From Flavobacteriaceae bacterium R38 (GTDB lineage Bacteria > Bacteroidota > Bacteroidia > Flavobacteriales > Flavobacteriaceae), in the NCBI GenBank assembly GCA_009901575.1, contig WXYP01000001.1, positions 248,001 through 312,000 of the forward strand: DNA of 64,000 nucleotides. Reading direction: 5' to 3'. This document shows, one piece after another, positions 9,152 through 18,040 of this stretch; the stretch's first letter is position 1; each line of letters begins with the position of its first letter. The notes below the pieces were generated by a model that saw nothing but the letters and a program-made list of their open reading frames with translations, had not been told where the DNA came from and did no database searches. The position numbers and the translations under genes were made by a program.

Positions 9152-9421
9152 ATGTATCTTACAAAAGAAGCAAAAGAAGAAATTTTTAAGAAGCACGGTA
9201 AATCAGAGAAGAATACCGGTTCAGCAGAGGGACAAATTGCATTGTTCACTTTCAGAATTAATCATTTAACAGAACACTTAAAGAAAAATCGTAAAGATTT
9301 TAATACAGAACGTTCTTTGGTAAAATTAGTAGGTAAAAGAAGAAGTCTTTTAGATTACTTAAAGAAAAAAGATATCATAAGATATCGTGCCATAGTTAAA
9401 GAATTAGGATTAAGAAAATAA
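9152..9421 (+). CDS. rpsO: 30S ribosomal protein S15
   Basis: A full-length S15 (89 residues) that binds 16S rRNA in the platform of the small subunit. The signature segments TGSAEGQIALFTFRINHLTE and KRRSLLDYLKKKD are intact. It lies upstream of pnp, the widely conserved rpsO-pnp order. A terminator and a 190-base leader separate the two genes here, so pnp probably has its own promoter or depends on read-through. Confidence 0.97.
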   Translation: MYLTKEAKEEIFKKHGKSEKNTGSAEGQIALFTFRINHLTEHLKKNRKDFNTERSLVKLVGKRRSLLDYLKKKDIIRYRAIVKELGLRK

Positions 9422-9423
9422 AT

Positions 9424-9451
9424 AAAAAGAGGCGTAATGCCTCTTTTTTAT
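9424..9451 (+). terminator. Terminator of rpsO
   Basis: AAAGAGGC pairs with GCCTCTTT around GTAAT and is followed by a T-run. It lies directly after the rpsO stop. Confidence 0.85.
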
Positions 9452-9457
9452 TTAAAT

Positions 9458-9599
9458 ATTACTTTTATAATCTTGAAAGTAATCAAATAGAGTTTAAGAA
9501 CTCACTTGAAGTTAATGACTTCAAAAATAAAAAGCTATTAATATTGGTTTTTCATTGGGACACAACAACTACAACAACACAACGCCCATTGTTTAATTA
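9458..9599 (+). promoter_or_regulatory. pnp leader with two hairpins and an ACA-rich stretch
   Basis: The 190-base gap before pnp has two perfect inverted repeats: ATTACTTT (9458-9465) with AAAGTAAT (9476-9483), and TTGAAGT (9506-9512) with ACTTCAA (9518-9524). Downstream, about 9558-9582, is an unstructured run built of repeated ACA/CAA trinucleotides. In enterobacteria the pnp leader is processed by RNase III and PNPase represses its own mRNA; the layout here suggests a comparable leader, but this is inference. Confidence 0.4.
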
Positions 9600-9612
9600 A
9601 TTAAAAACGAAT

Positions 9613-11778
9613 ATGATTCCTAAAGTATTTAGAGAGGTCATTGACCTTGGTGACGGTAGAGAAATAACTATCGAAACCGGAAAATTAGCAAAACAGGCGC
9701 ATGGTTCTGTTGTTGTTCAATCTGGAAAATGTATGTTATTATGTACTGTAGTTTCCAATTATCAGCAAAATGATGTAGACTTTTTACCTTTAACAGTAGA
9801 TTATAGAGAGAAGTTTGCAGCTGCGGGACGTTACCCTGGCGGATTCTTTAAAAGAGAAGCAAGGCCAAGTGACGGTGAAGTATTAACGATGCGATTGGTA
9901 GACAGAGTGCTACGTCCGCTTTTCCCAAAAGATTATCATTCTGAGACACAGGTAATGATTCAATTAATGTCTCACGATGAAAATGTAATGCCGGATGCTA
10001 TGGCCGGATTAGCAGCATCTGCTGCTATTCAACTTTCAGACTTCCCGTTTGAATGCCCTATCTCTGAAGTTAGAGTAGGTAGAATCAACGGAGAATTTAT
10101 CATCAATCCAACCAGGGCACAATTGGAAGAATCTGATATCGATATGGTAATTGGAGCTTCTGAAGATTCAGTGATGATGGTGGAAGGAGAGATGGATGAA
10201 ATCTCTGAAGAAGAAATGGTTGAAGCAATTAAATTTGCTCATGAAGCTATTAAAGTACAGTGTCAGGCTCAGGTTAAACTGGCCGAAGCATTTGGAAAGA
10301 AAGAAACACGTGAATATGAGCCGGAAAGAGAAGATGAAGAGCTGGCTGCAAAAATTCACGAAATGGCTTATGATAAAGTATATGCTGTGGCAAAAGCCGG
10401 ATCTTCTAAAAAAGAGAGAGGTGCTGCATTTGCCGAAATAAAAGAAGAAATAGTAAGTACTTTTTCTGAAGAAGAATTGGAAGATTTTGGAGGTTTAGTA
10501 TCAAAATATTATGCTAAAGCAGAAAAAACAGCCGTAAGAGATTTAACTTTAAATGAAGGACTTCGTCTGGACGGAAGAACAACAACCGATATCAGACCTA
10601 TATGGTGTGAAGTAGATTATTTGCCTTCTACTCATGGTTCTGCTATTTTTACCAGGGGAGAAACACAAGCATTAGCTACTGTGACTTTAGGAACTTCAAG
10701 AGAAGCTAATCAAATTGATATGCCATCGTATGAAGGAGAAGAGTCATTCTATTTGCATTACAATTTCCCACCATTTTCAACAGGAGAAGCAAGACCAATA
10801 CGAGGGACTTCACGTAGAGAAGTAGGACATGGTAATCTGGCGCAGCGTGCTTTAAAAGGAATGATTCCTGAAGATTGCCCTTATACTGTAAGAGTAGTTT
10901 CTGAAGTATTAGAGTCTAATGGTTCATCTTCTATGGCTACTGTATGTTCTGGTACTATGGCACTTATGGATGCCGGAGTTCAGCTTAAAAAACCAGTTTC
11001 TGGTATTGCTATGGGATTGATTTCTGATAGTGAAACCGGGAAATATGCGGTTTTATCGGATATTTTAGGAGATGAAGATCATTTAGGTGATATGGATTTT
11101 AAAGTTACCGGTACTGCAGATGGTATCACTGCTTGTCAAATGGATATTAAAGTAAAAGGACTTTCTTATGAGATTCTGGTAAATGCTTTAAAACAAGCTC
11201 AAGACGGACGTTTACATATTCTTGGGAAATTGACAGATACTATTGATAATCCTAATTCTGAAGTAAAACCACATGCACCAAAGATGGTATCAGTTACCAT
11301 TCCTGGAGATTATATTGGAGCTCTTATTGGACCTGGAGGTAAAGTAATTCAGGAACTTCAAAAAGAAACAGGAACTACTATTGTTATTAATGAAGATCCG
11401 GTTACCGAAGAAGGTCTAGTTGAGATTTTAGGAACAGATCAGGTAGGTATTGATGCTGTACTTGCAAAAATTGATGCGATTACTTTTAAACCGAAAGTAG
11501 GAGAAACTTATGAGGTAAAAGTAGTTAAGATTTTAGATTTTGGTGCAGTAGTAGAATATACTAAAGCTAAAGGTAACGAAGTATTACTTCATATCTCAGA
11601 ATTGGCATGGGAACGTACAGATAATGTTACAGATGTGGTTAAGATGGGAGATATCTTAGAAGTAAAATATTTTGGTATAGATTCCAGAACCAGAAAAGAA
11701 AAAGTTTCCAGAAAAGCTTTATTGCCAAGGCCGCCAAAACCTGAGCATAAACAAAAACAGGGAACTGATAATAAATAA
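9613..11778 (+). CDS. pnp: Polyribonucleotide nucleotidyltransferase (PNPase)
   Basis: A 721-residue 3'-5' phosphorolytic exoribonuclease that degrades mRNA and forms a ring-shaped trimer. Domains in order: first RNase PH domain (about 1-230), linker, second RNase PH domain (about 300-540) with the conserved GEGQ-like block, KH domain ([24 protein letters not shown] loop intact, about 560-620) and a C-terminal S1 domain ([20 protein letters not shown], about 630-700). The length is normal. It lies behind rpsO as in most bacteria, with a structured leader. A strong terminator follows. Confidence 0.97.
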   Translation: MIPKVFREVIDLGDGREITIETGKLAKQAHGSVVVQSGKCMLLCTVVSNYQQNDVDFLPLTVDYREKFAAAGRYPGGFFKREARPSDGEVLTMRLVDRVLRPLFPKDYHSETQVMIQLMSHDENVMPDAMAGLAASAAIQLSDFPFECPISEVRVGRINGEFIINPTRAQLEESDIDMVIGASEDSVMMVEGEMDEISEEEMVEAIKFAHEAIKVQCQAQVKLAEAFGKKETREYEPEREDEELAAKIHEMAYDKVYAVAKAGSSKKERGAAFAEIKEEIVSTFSEEELEDFGGLVSKYYAKAEKTAVRDLTLNEGLRLDGRTTTDIRPIWCEVDYLPSTHGSAIFTRGETQALATVTLGTSREANQIDMPSYEGEESFYLHYNFPPFSTGEARPIRGTSRREVGHGNLAQRALKGMIPEDCPYTVRVVSEVLESNGSSSMATVCSGTMALMDAGVQLKKPVSGIAMGLISDSETGKYAVLSDILGDEDHLGDMDFKVTGTADGITACQMDIKVKGLSYEILVNALKQAQDGRLHILGKLTDTIDNPNSEVKPHAPKMVSVTIPGDYIGALIGPGGKVIQELQKETGTTIVINEDPVTEEGLVEILGTDQVGIDAVLAKIDAITFKPKVGETYEVKVVKILDFGAVVEYTKAKGNEVLLHISELAWERTDNVTDVVKMGDILEVKYFGIDSRTRKEKVSRKALLPRPPKPEHKQKQGTDNK

Positions 11779-11802
11779 TTAATAAAGAAGATTTTATTTT
11801 TT

Positions 11803-11831
11803 AAGCCGATCTTATAAGATCGGCTTTTTTT
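11803..11831 (+). terminator. Terminator of pnp
   Basis: AAGCCGATC pairs with GATCGGCTT around TTATAA, followed by a run of Ts. This is a strong intrinsic terminator. Confidence 0.88.
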
Positions 11832-11880
11832 ATGGGTACAAATCAAACTTCATTATATTTGTATAATATATAAATTAGTT

Positions 11881-12165
11881 ATGTCTTTATTTATTGGAGG
11901 TACAGAAATAATATTTATCATCTTTATTGTGGTTATGGTATTTGGAGCAGATAAAATCCCTGAAATTGCAAGAGGGTTGGGAAAAGGAATGCGCCAGTTA
12001 AAAGATGCATCCAATGAGATAAAATATGAAATCCAGAAAAGTGCAGAAAAGCACGGGATAGATACTGATATTGACACCGATATTACTAAAGAACTTAATG
12101 AAGAAGTGACTAAAGTTAAAGATGAAATAGAAAATTTTACAGGTTCTATAAAACGTAAACTTTAA
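11881..12165 (+). CDS. tatA: Sec-independent translocase TatA/TatB-type subunit
   Basis: A 94-residue protein with one N-terminal membrane helix (IIFIIFIVVMVF), the hinge Phe-Gly, and the amphipathic helix ADKIPEIARGLGKGMRQLKDA, the standard TatA layout, then a charged cytoplasmic tail. It forms the pore-like component that lets folded proteins cross the inner membrane. tatC is not adjacent. Whether it serves as TatA, TatB or both cannot be decided from sequence. Its stop overlaps the start of the PAP2 gene by one base (TAATG), so the two are translated together. Confidence 0.9.
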   Translation: MSLFIGGTEIIFIIFIVVMVFGADKIPEIARGLGKGMRQLKDASNEIKYEIQKSAEKHGIDTDIDTDITKELNEEVTKVKDEIENFTGSIKRKL

Positions 12166-12737
12166 TGTTTGATAAATTATTAGAACACGATGAAGCTCTA
12201 TTTTTATACCTTAATCAATTAGGAACAGAAACTTATGATCTTCTTTGGATTCTTATAACTAATATACTCACCTGGATACCACTTTTTCTTTTTTTTATTT
12301 TTCTGATTTTTAAATCGTATTCCAAAAAAGAAGCATTGATTATCATTGCTTTTATTGTTGGAGCCCTTCTTCTTAACTTGTTATTTACTGAGACTGTAAA
12401 AGAACTGGTCGCAAGATTAAGACCGAATAATGACCCGGTTATAAGCTCGGCTGCAAGAATACTTAAAAACCCTACAAATTATAGCTTTTTCTCAGGACAT
12501 GCTTCGAGTTCTTTTGTAATTACGGTGATGGTGATTTCTTTTGTGAAGAAAAAAGTTAACTACTACTATTTGTTTTTTCTCTGGCCAATTTTATTTTGCT
12601 ACAGTAGAATCTATGTAGGTGTTCATTACCCGTTAGATATTTTTGTAGGTGCAGTTATGGGCTTTTTATTGGCTGTGATATCTTATAAATCCTATAACTC
12701 TTTAAAGCCAAAATTTAATTTAGAAAAAAACTTATAA
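12165..12737 (+). CDS. PAP2-family membrane phosphatase
   Basis: A 190-residue integral membrane protein with about five or six helices. All three PAP2 motifs are present: KELVARLRP (about 84-92), FFSGHASSS (about 111-119) with the catalytic His, and SRIYVGVHYPLD (about 145-156) with the second catalytic His. Such enzymes remove phosphate from lipid phosphates such as undecaprenyl pyrophosphate or phosphatidylglycerol phosphate; the substrate here is not known. It is coupled to tatA by a one-base overlap. Its 3' end overlaps the convergent methyltransferase gene by six bases. Confidence 0.9.
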   Translation: MFDKLLEHDEALFLYLNQLGTETYDLLWILITNILTWIPLFLFFIFLIFKSYSKKEALIIIAFIVGALLLNLLFTETVKELVARLRPNNDPVISSAARILKNPTNYSFFSGHASSSFVITVMVISFVKKKVNYYYLFFLWPILFCYSRIYVGVHYPLDIFVGAVMGFLLAVISYKSYNSLKPKFNLEKNL

Positions 12738-13373
12738 AACCCTGCTTATAGTTAAACCATCTCTAATTGGTAATAAGACAGTTTCAACCCTTGGATCTTC
12801 TTTTAATTTTTTGTTGTAGGCAATTAAAGCAGTAGCACTTTTATCATTTTTATGATGCTCTTCGATTACTTTACCACTCCATAATACATTATCAGAAAGT
12901 ATAATACCACCCGGATTCATCTTTTCAATGATGATGTCAAAGTAATTACTGTAATTAGGTTTATCGGCATCAATAAAAACCAGGTCAAACTTTAAATCCA
13001 TTTCAGGAATTAAATCTAAAGCATCTCCTGTATATGAAACGATCTTTTCCTGGAAACCACTTTTCTTAAAATATTTTTTTTGAAATTCTACTAATTCTTC
13101 GTTGACATCGATAGTATGAATTTTGCCATTTTCAGGAAGTCCTTCAGCAATACAGATAGCAGAATACCCTGTATAGGTTCCAATTTCTAAAACCGATTTA
13201 GGATATACAATCTTGGTTAATAAACTCAAAACTCTTCCCTGGAAATGACCACTTAGCATACGAGGGCGTAATACTTTTAAATGAGTCTCTCTGGATAATT
13301 CTTTTAATATTGCAGGCTCATCTTCAGAATGATCTGCTACATATTTTTCCAGTACTTCTGATAAAAAATGCAT
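12732..13373 (-). CDS. SAM-dependent O-methyltransferase (catechol-type family)
   Basis: A 213-residue class I methyltransferase of the O-methyltransferase family 3. The SAM-binding loop VLEIGTYTGYSAICIAEGL, the acidic motif IHTIDVNEE, and the metal-binding region FDLVFIDADKPNYSNYF with ILSDNVLWSG all fit the Mg-dependent caffeoyl-CoA/catechol type. The natural substrate is unknown. It converges on the PAP2 gene, and the two stop codons share the sequence TTATAA. No terminator separates them, so antisense transcription over the 3' ends is likely. Confidence 0.88.
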   Translation of the reverse strand: MHFLSEVLEKYVADHSEDEPAILKELSRETHLKVLRPRMLSGHFQGRVLSLLTKIVYPKSVLEIGTYTGYSAICIAEGLPENGKIHTIDVNEELVEFQKKYFKKSGFQEKIVSYTGDALDLIPEMDLKFDLVFIDADKPNYSNYFDIIIEKMNPGGIILSDNVLWSGKVIEEHHKNDKSATALIAYNKKLKEDPRVETVLLPIRDGLTISRVL

Positions 13374-13411
13374 TCTTTAATTTTTAGCAAATCTACTTAA
13401 TTTTGAATGCT

Positions 13412-13419
13412 TATTTTTG
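13412..13419 (+). promoter_or_regulatory. -7 promoter element of kynU
   Basis: TATTTTTG matches TAnnTTTG, 19 bases before the kynU ATG. A second match, TAATTTTG at 13398-13405, lies just upstream, so two alternative starts are possible. Confidence 0.55.
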
Positions 13420-13438
13420 AATAAAACAGAAAATAAGA

Positions 13439-14707
13439 ATGCAATTTCAAAATTCGCTTCAATTTGCGCAGCAATTAGATCAGCAAGATAAACTAAGAAA
13501 GTACAGGGAAGAATTTAATTTCCCAAAGGTGAATGATAAAGAAGTGATTTACTTTACAGGAAACTCTTTAGGGTTACAGCCTAAAAGAACTGAAGCATAT
13601 GTAAATGAAGTAATGAATGACTGGAAAGAGTTGGCTGTAGAAGGGCATTTTTATGCTAAAAAGCCTTGGTGGGATTACCATGAACGCCTGGCGGAACCAC
13701 TTTCTAAAATAGTTGGTGCTAAAAAAGAAGAAATAACAGTAATGAATACGCTTACTGTTAACCTTCATTTGCTGATGGTTTCTTTCTATCGTCCTACTCT
13801 TAAGCGTTTTAAAATTTTGTGTGAAGAAAAAGCATTTCCATCAGATCAATACATGTTGGCCAGCCAGGTAAAATTTCACGGATTTGATCCTGAAGAAGCT
13901 ATTGTAACTATTAAGAAAAGAGAAGGAGAGCATTTTTGGAGAACAGAAGATATTATCTCAAAAATAGAAGAATTTGGAAATGAGTTAGCTCTGGTACTTA
14001 TAGGTGGAGTAAATTACTATAACGGACAGGTTTTTGATATGGAAGCTATTACAAAAGCAGGTCATATGGTAGGTGCAAAAGTGGGCTGGGATTTAGCTCA
14101 TGCTGCAGGAAATATAAAAATGGAACTGCATAACTGGAATGTAGATTTTGCTGCCTGGTGTAGTTATAAATATATGAATGCAGGTCCGGGTAATGCTTCA
14201 GGGGTTTTTGTTCATGAAAAGTATTTGGGAAAAAAAGATATTCCTCGTTTTGAAGGATGGTGGGGGCATAATAAAGAACGCCGGTTTTTAATGGAACCTC
14301 ATTTTGATCCTATGCCAAATGCAGAGGCATGGCAATTGAGCAATGCTCCTATCTTGTCTGTAGCTCCTTATTTAGCTTCTTTAAGCCTTTTTGAAGAGGT
14401 GGGAATGAATGAATTGATAGAAAAGAGAATTACCTTAACTGCTTACTTAGAATTTGTTTTAACAGAAATAGATAAAGAGGTAAGTAGTACTTTTGAAATT
14501 ATAACCCCTCCTGAAAGAGGATGCCAGTTATCGGTTTTCCTTCATGGGGAAGGAAGATCATTATTTGATTACTTAATGAAAGAAGGGGTGATTGTAGACT
14601 GGAGGGAACCTAATGTGATTCGATTAGCACCAGTTCCTTTCTATTGTTCTTTTGAAGATATGTATCGCTTTGGGCAAATACTTAAAAAAGGTATTTTAAC
14701 TAAATAA
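13439..14707 (+). CDS. kynU: Kynureninase
   Basis: A PLP-dependent enzyme of 422 residues that cleaves kynurenine to anthranilate and alanine, or 3-hydroxykynurenine to 3-hydroxyanthranilate. Intact features: FTGNSLGLQPK near the N-terminus, the cofactor Asp in WDLAHAAGN (about residue 222), and the Schiff-base lysine in CSYKYMNAGPGN (about residue 243). With kmo at 19.4 kb it provides two consecutive steps toward 3-hydroxyanthranilate, the route to quinolinate and NAD. The two genes are about 5 kb apart with unrelated genes between, so they are not one operon. Tryptophan dioxygenase and 3-hydroxyanthranilate dioxygenase are not in the window. Confidence 0.95.
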   Translation: MQFQNSLQFAQQLDQQDKLRKYREEFNFPKVNDKEVIYFTGNSLGLQPKRTEAYVNEVMNDWKELAVEGHFYAKKPWWDYHERLAEPLSKIVGAKKEEITVMNTLTVNLHLLMVSFYRPTLKRFKILCEEKAFPSDQYMLASQVKFHGFDPEEAIVTIKKREGEHFWRTEDIISKIEEFGNELALVLIGGVNYYNGQVFDMEAITKAGHMVGAKVGWDLAHAAGNIKMELHNWNVDFAAWCSYKYMNAGPGNASGVFVHEKYLGKKDIPRFEGWWGHNKERRFLMEPHFDPMPNAEAWQLSNAPILSVAPYLASLSLFEEVGMNELIEKRITLTAYLEFVLTEIDKEVSSTFEIITPPERGCQLSVFLHGEGRSLFDYLMKEGVIVDWREPNVIRLAPVPFYCSFEDMYRFGQILKKGILTK

Positions 14708-14708
14708 A

Positions 14709-15434
14709 TTAAAAGCCAAATTTATAATGCATAGGTACTTCCATAAGTAGAATCTTAGCATGAGTATCAGCCTTAATAAAAAGGGTGTCGGTTTCAGAAA
14801 TACCTAAGCCATCACGCTTATTTAATTTTTCATTATTTATGGTAGCGTCTCCTTCAATAATAAAAGTATAAACGCCGGTATTGTTTCCTTTGAGCGTGTA
14901 ATCTATTTCTTTTCCAGCATCCAAATTGGCAATATGAAACCAGGCATCTTGGTTAATTGTTATTCCCTCATCTTTAGCATTGGGGGAAACAATTTGATAT
15001 AGTTTATTATGATAATCGTTGTCTTTGATACTGATTTGATCATATCTCGGAGGTATATTTCTTTCTTTGGGAAGAATCCAGATTTGTAAAAAGTGTACTT
15101 CTTTATCACTGTTTTTATTGTATTCACTATGTGATATACCAGTACCGGCAGACATCGATTGAATGTCTCCTTCTTTAATAATTGTTTTGTTTCCCATGCT
15201 GTCTTCATGTTCCAAATCGCCATAAAGAGGGATGGAAATAATTTCCATATTATTGTGCGGGTGTTTACCAAAACCCATTCCGGGAGCTACTACATCATCA
15301 TTTAAAACCCTCAAGGCTCCAAAGTTCATTCTTTCCGGATTATTATAGCTTGCAAAGCTAAAAGAATGATGACTGTTTAACCATCCATGGTTTGCATGCC
15401 CTCTAGTAGTTGCTCTGTGAATTTCCTTTTTCAT
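14709..15434 (-). CDS. Pirin family protein
   Basis: A 241-residue bicupin. The N-terminal pirin domain carries the expected metal-binding pattern: GFGKHPHNNMEIISI (two His), a third His in AGTGISHSEYNKNS, and a Glu (HFLQIWILP follows). The C-terminal cupin (about 150-235) is present but lacks obvious metal ligands, as in YhhW/YhaK. Bacterial pirins such as YhhW act as quercetinases in vitro; the physiological role is not known. It converges on kynU with a single base between the two stop codons. Confidence 0.9.
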   Translation of the reverse strand: MKKEIHRATTRGHANHGWLNSHHSFSFASYNNPERMNFGALRVLNDDVVAPGMGFGKHPHNNMEIISIPLYGDLEHEDSMGNKTIIKEGDIQSMSAGTGISHSEYNKNSDKEVHFLQIWILPKERNIPPRYDQISIKDNDYHNKLYQIVSPNAKDEGITINQDAWFHIANLDAGKEIDYTLKGNNTGVYTFIIEGDATINNEKLNKRDGLGISETDTLFIKADTHAKILLMEVPMHYKFGF

Positions 15435-15494
15435 TTTACCTTTTTTGAAAACCTTTGTTATTCTAATATAGTTATTTTAATAGAATAAAGAGAT

Positions 15495-15530
15495 AAAAAA
15501 AACCTGAAAGGCATTAACATCTTTCAGGTT
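15495..15530 (-). terminator. Terminator of the lipoprotein gene at 15553
   Basis: AACCTGAAAG pairs with CTTTCAGGTT around a 10-base loop. On the minus strand it is followed by a run of eight Ts, so it ends minus-strand transcription. Confidence 0.82.
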
Positions 15531-15552
15531 TAAATATTTTTTATTGAGAAGT

Positions 15553-16224
15553 TTATTTTACCACAACATCGGTGAAGAATAATTTCCAACTTCCGCTATC
15601 ACGTTTGTGAACTTTTGCAATTTTAAGTCCGTTATAAGTCTCATAATCTTCCCATGTAGTCGTTAGAGAGGGAGCTTCTGCATTACCTTTTCTAAATACC
15701 CATTCTTTAATGATATAATCGTCTCCAAAGTAAAAATCGTAAGCGTCTCCGGGAGTATATCCTCCTTCATCACTATAAACAATAGTTAGTTTTTGCATTT
15801 TTTGTTTAGAGATAGGAGCTTCAGATTCTTCACTATGCTCATGTGTGATATTCTTATCCCATACCAGGTTAAACGGAGCTATTAACCAATATTTATCATT
15901 AATGAAACCACCATTTGCAGCAGTATTAGTACTATCTAACTGTTGCCTGTTATAACTAATAGTATCTTGAGCAGTTTTTAAAGTTACATCATTTGTTTTA
16001 GGATTCCAGGTCCAATTACGTTCATAATGAGAAGCAGAATCTCTATTAACATTAAAAGTAAATTGGATTTCATTAACATTTTTCCATTGCTCATAGCCAT
16101 GTGCATAAGCTATTTTTTCAAGAATAGAAAGTTCTTTTACCGGTTCTTGCGCAACATCTTTTTTTTCTGTTTTGCAACTAAAAGCTATAGCTAATAGAAA
16201 AATAAATAAAATTGATTTTTTCAT
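15553..16224 (-). CDS. Hypothetical lipoprotein, possibly DUF6503-like
   Basis: A 223-residue secreted protein with the lipobox FLLAIAFSC (Cys about residue 17). The mature part begins with a helix containing AYAHGYEQWKNV and continues with beta strands with many aromatic residues (FNVNRDSASHYERNWTWNP, DAYDFYFGDDYIIKEW), like LolA/outer-membrane lipoprotein carrier folds. I associate this layout with a Flavobacteriia family (DUF6503), but not with certainty. It has its own promoter (16241-16248) and terminator, so it is probably monocistronic. Function unknown. Confidence 0.7.
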   Translation of the reverse strand: MKKSILFIFLLAIAFSCKTEKKDVAQEPVKELSILEKIAYAHGYEQWKNVNEIQFTFNVNRDSASHYERNWTWNPKTNDVTLKTAQDTISYNRQQLDSTNTAANGGFINDKYWLIAPFNLVWDKNITHEHSEESEAPISKQKMQKLTIVYSDEGGYTPGDAYDFYFGDDYIIKEWVFRKGNAEAPSLTTTWEDYETYNGLKIAKVHKRDSGSWKLFFTDVVVK

Positions 16225-16240
16225 GGAGTTTAATTTTATG

Positions 16241-16248
16241 CAAAGATA
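16241..16248 (-). promoter_or_regulatory. -7 promoter element of the lipoprotein gene
   Basis: Minus strand TATCTTTG, a perfect -7 match 16 bases upstream of the ATG. Confidence 0.62.
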
Positions 16249-16401
16249 ACTTTTTAATTAGATACCTTTTTTTACGAATTTGTTTGAATTATAAATCTGA
16301 TGCTCTGTACGCTACACAAAAAAGAATAGATTTTCACTGTATGGAGGGAAATAAATACAAATTTATTCTCTATTTTAGTTAGAGAAATAAAAACTGTAAT
16401 A

Positions 16402-16947
16402 ATGAATAAAAAAAATAAAATTCAAGATACCATAGATGCTAAACTTCTGGAAGAACGCAAAGTTTTTTTATGGGGACAGGTAGACGACGATTCTGCCAAA
16501 CATGTTATTGATCGTCTGTTATATCTTGATTTAATTAATAATGAAGAGATTAAATTAATTATAAATAGCCCCGGAGGCTATGTAACTTCTGGTTTTGCTA
16601 TTTATGATACTATTAAGTCCATAAAAAGTCCCGTTTCGACAATTTGTACAGGTCTGGCTGCCTCAATGGGGTCTATATTGTTATCTGTAGGAGAAAAAGG
16701 AAGGCGTTTTATTTACCCTCATGCTCAGGTTATGATTCATCAACCAAGTGGAGGTGCCAGAGGTCAGGCTTCTAATATTGAAATTCAGGCTAAAGAGATT
16801 ATTAAGACCAGAGAGTTAGGTGCAAAAATTCTATCAGAAAATTGCGGACAACCTTTTGATAAGGTGATGAAAGATTTTGACAGAGATTACTGGATGAATG
16901 CAGAAGAGTCTGAAGCTTATGGAATTGTAGATGGAATAATTAGTTGA
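16402..16947 (+). CDS. clpP: ClpP-family serine protease, stand-alone paralogue
   Basis: A 181-residue ClpP-like subunit. The catalytic triad is complete: Ser in TGLAASMGS, His in VMIHQPSGG, and Asp in DFDRDYWMNAEE. The oligomer-handle region GQASNIEIQAKEI is also conserved. It is shorter at the N-terminus than the E. coli enzyme and has no tig or clpX neighbour, unlike the main bacterial clpP locus, so it may be a second paralogue; I infer this from context only. It is flanked by its own terminator. A weak -7-like TATTTTAG lies upstream. Confidence 0.9.
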   Translation: MNKKNKIQDTIDAKLLEERKVFLWGQVDDDSAKHVIDRLLYLDLINNEEIKLIINSPGGYVTSGFAIYDTIKSIKSPVSTICTGLAASMGSILLSVGEKGRRFIYPHAQVMIHQPSGGARGQASNIEIQAKEIIKTRELGAKILSENCGQPFDKVMKDFDRDYWMNAEESEAYGIVDGIIS

Positions 16948-16968
16948 TCTGATAAAAAAGTATCAAAA

Positions 16969-17008
16969 GAAAAAAGGGACTTGTTTAAAACAAGCCCCTT
17001 TTTTTTAT
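16969..17008. terminator. Terminator between clpP and the cupredoxin-like gene
   Basis: AAAAAGGG, CTTG / CAAG and CCCTTTTT form a long stem around TTTAAAA, followed by a T-run on plus and by an A-rich start that serves the minus strand. It serves convergent genes. Confidence 0.8.
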
Positions 17009-17023
17009 TAATTATAAAAGCTA

Positions 17024-17392
17024 TTATTCAATAATTAATGTATACTGCGGAGTTGGGTTAAGAGGGCAGAAATAAACATACTCTCCTTTTTTCAAAGTCA
17101 CTTTGTTTGTAGACTCTTTTTTCCCGTTAGCAACAGCTTTAGTCACATATGCATTTTTGATGTGATTTTTAGGATTGCTAGCATCTTTTCCTTTTGGTAC
17201 TAAAACAAAACCTACATCATGACCTACATTGTTATTTGAAATTTCAAATACATAAGTTCCTGCTGAAAGCTTTACTTCTTTCTGCGTGAACTCACCTTTA
17301 GTTTGCTCTAAAGCAACTTTTTTTACTTCTTGAGCTGATACATTGCTTGCGAAAGCAAATACTAATACTACGATTGCTAATAATTTTCTCAT
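17024..17392 (-). CDS. Secreted cupredoxin-like protein with incomplete copper site
   Basis: A 122-residue protein with a Sec signal peptide (MRKLLAIVVLVFAFASNVSAQ). The mature part is a single beta-sandwich resembling plastocyanin/azurin, with VFEISNNNVGHDVGF giving one His and YVYFCPLNPTPQY giving the Cys. In functional type-1 copper proteins the Cys is followed by a second His and a Met; here that stretch is PLNPTPQYTLIIE, so these ligands are missing. It may therefore bind copper differently or not at all. It lies 37 bases after the AhpD-like gene on the same strand, so the two are probably co-transcribed. Confidence 0.8.
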   Translation of the reverse strand: MRKLLAIVVLVFAFASNVSAQEVKKVALEQTKGEFTQKEVKLSAGTYVFEISNNNVGHDVGFVLVPKGKDASNPKNHIKNAYVTKAVANGKKESTNKVTLKKGEYVYFCPLNPTPQYTLIIE

Positions 17393-17429
17393 TTTTACTC
17401 TTTTTTAATAATTATATATTGATTTTAAT

Positions 17430-17978
17430 TTAAACTGTTTCTGTTTCTAATGATTGTGCTTCTGGAAAATCTACAGGTACTTGTGTAGTTTTATGAAGAT
17501 AGTTACTGATAGTTTTGTCTCCAACTAATGAAATTACATCAACTACACTACCTTTAGTATAACCTGCGTTAAAGAAATTTTCTAAAACGTCTACGTCTGT
17601 AGCTCCTCTGTTTTCAGTTATATTTTTAGCTAATTTTGCTAAAGCATCTAATTTGTTGTCAAAAGAAGCTTTTCCGGCTCTTAATTCTAATATCTGATCA
17701 TCTGTAAAACCATTCATTTTTCCTATTGCAGTATGTGCAGATAAACAATATGAACAGTTGTTTACTTGGCTAACAGCTAAGTTTACTACCTCTTTTTCTT
17801 TAGCGCTTAAAGAAGTTTTTGCATTAGCAAAGTTTAAGTAATTTTCTAAAGCGGTATCAGAATGTGCATAGGTAGCATATAAATTTGGAACAAATCCTAA
17901 AGCATTTTTCAAGTTGTCAAAAATTCCTTGATTATTAGCGCTAACCTCTTCTCTGGTTGGTACATTAAATGTGCTCAT
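17430..17978 (-). CDS. AhpD-like / carboxymuconolactone decarboxylase family protein
   Basis: A 182-residue all-helical protein of the peroxidase-related AhpD fold. The redox-active motif is visible as NNCSYCLSAHTAIGK, with a CxxC pair and the following His, as in thiol peroxidases. It probably reduces peroxides using a thiol partner or acts as a resolving partner. It is transcribed away from the AraC-type gene at 18175 but on the same strand, downstream of it, with a 196-base gap containing a palindrome that overlaps a near-consensus promoter. Confidence 0.85.
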   Translation of the reverse strand: MSTFNVPTREEVSANNQGIFDNLKNALGFVPNLYATYAHSDTALENYLNFANAKTSLSAKEKEVVNLAVSQVNNCSYCLSAHTAIGKMNGFTDDQILELRAGKASFDNKLDALAKLAKNITENRGATDVDVLENFFNAGYTKGSVVDVISLVGDKTISNYLHKTTQVPVDFPEAQSLETETV

Positions 17979-18040
17979 AATAATATTATATCGTTAATAA
18001 TTTATATTTTAATTTAAGTCTAGCCCTTTGTTTATTAGGC

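Noticed and set aside
9558-9582. ACA/CAA-rich run before pnp as a CRISPR or repeat array
   Set aside because: The units are only three bases with no spacers; better read as an unstructured leader.
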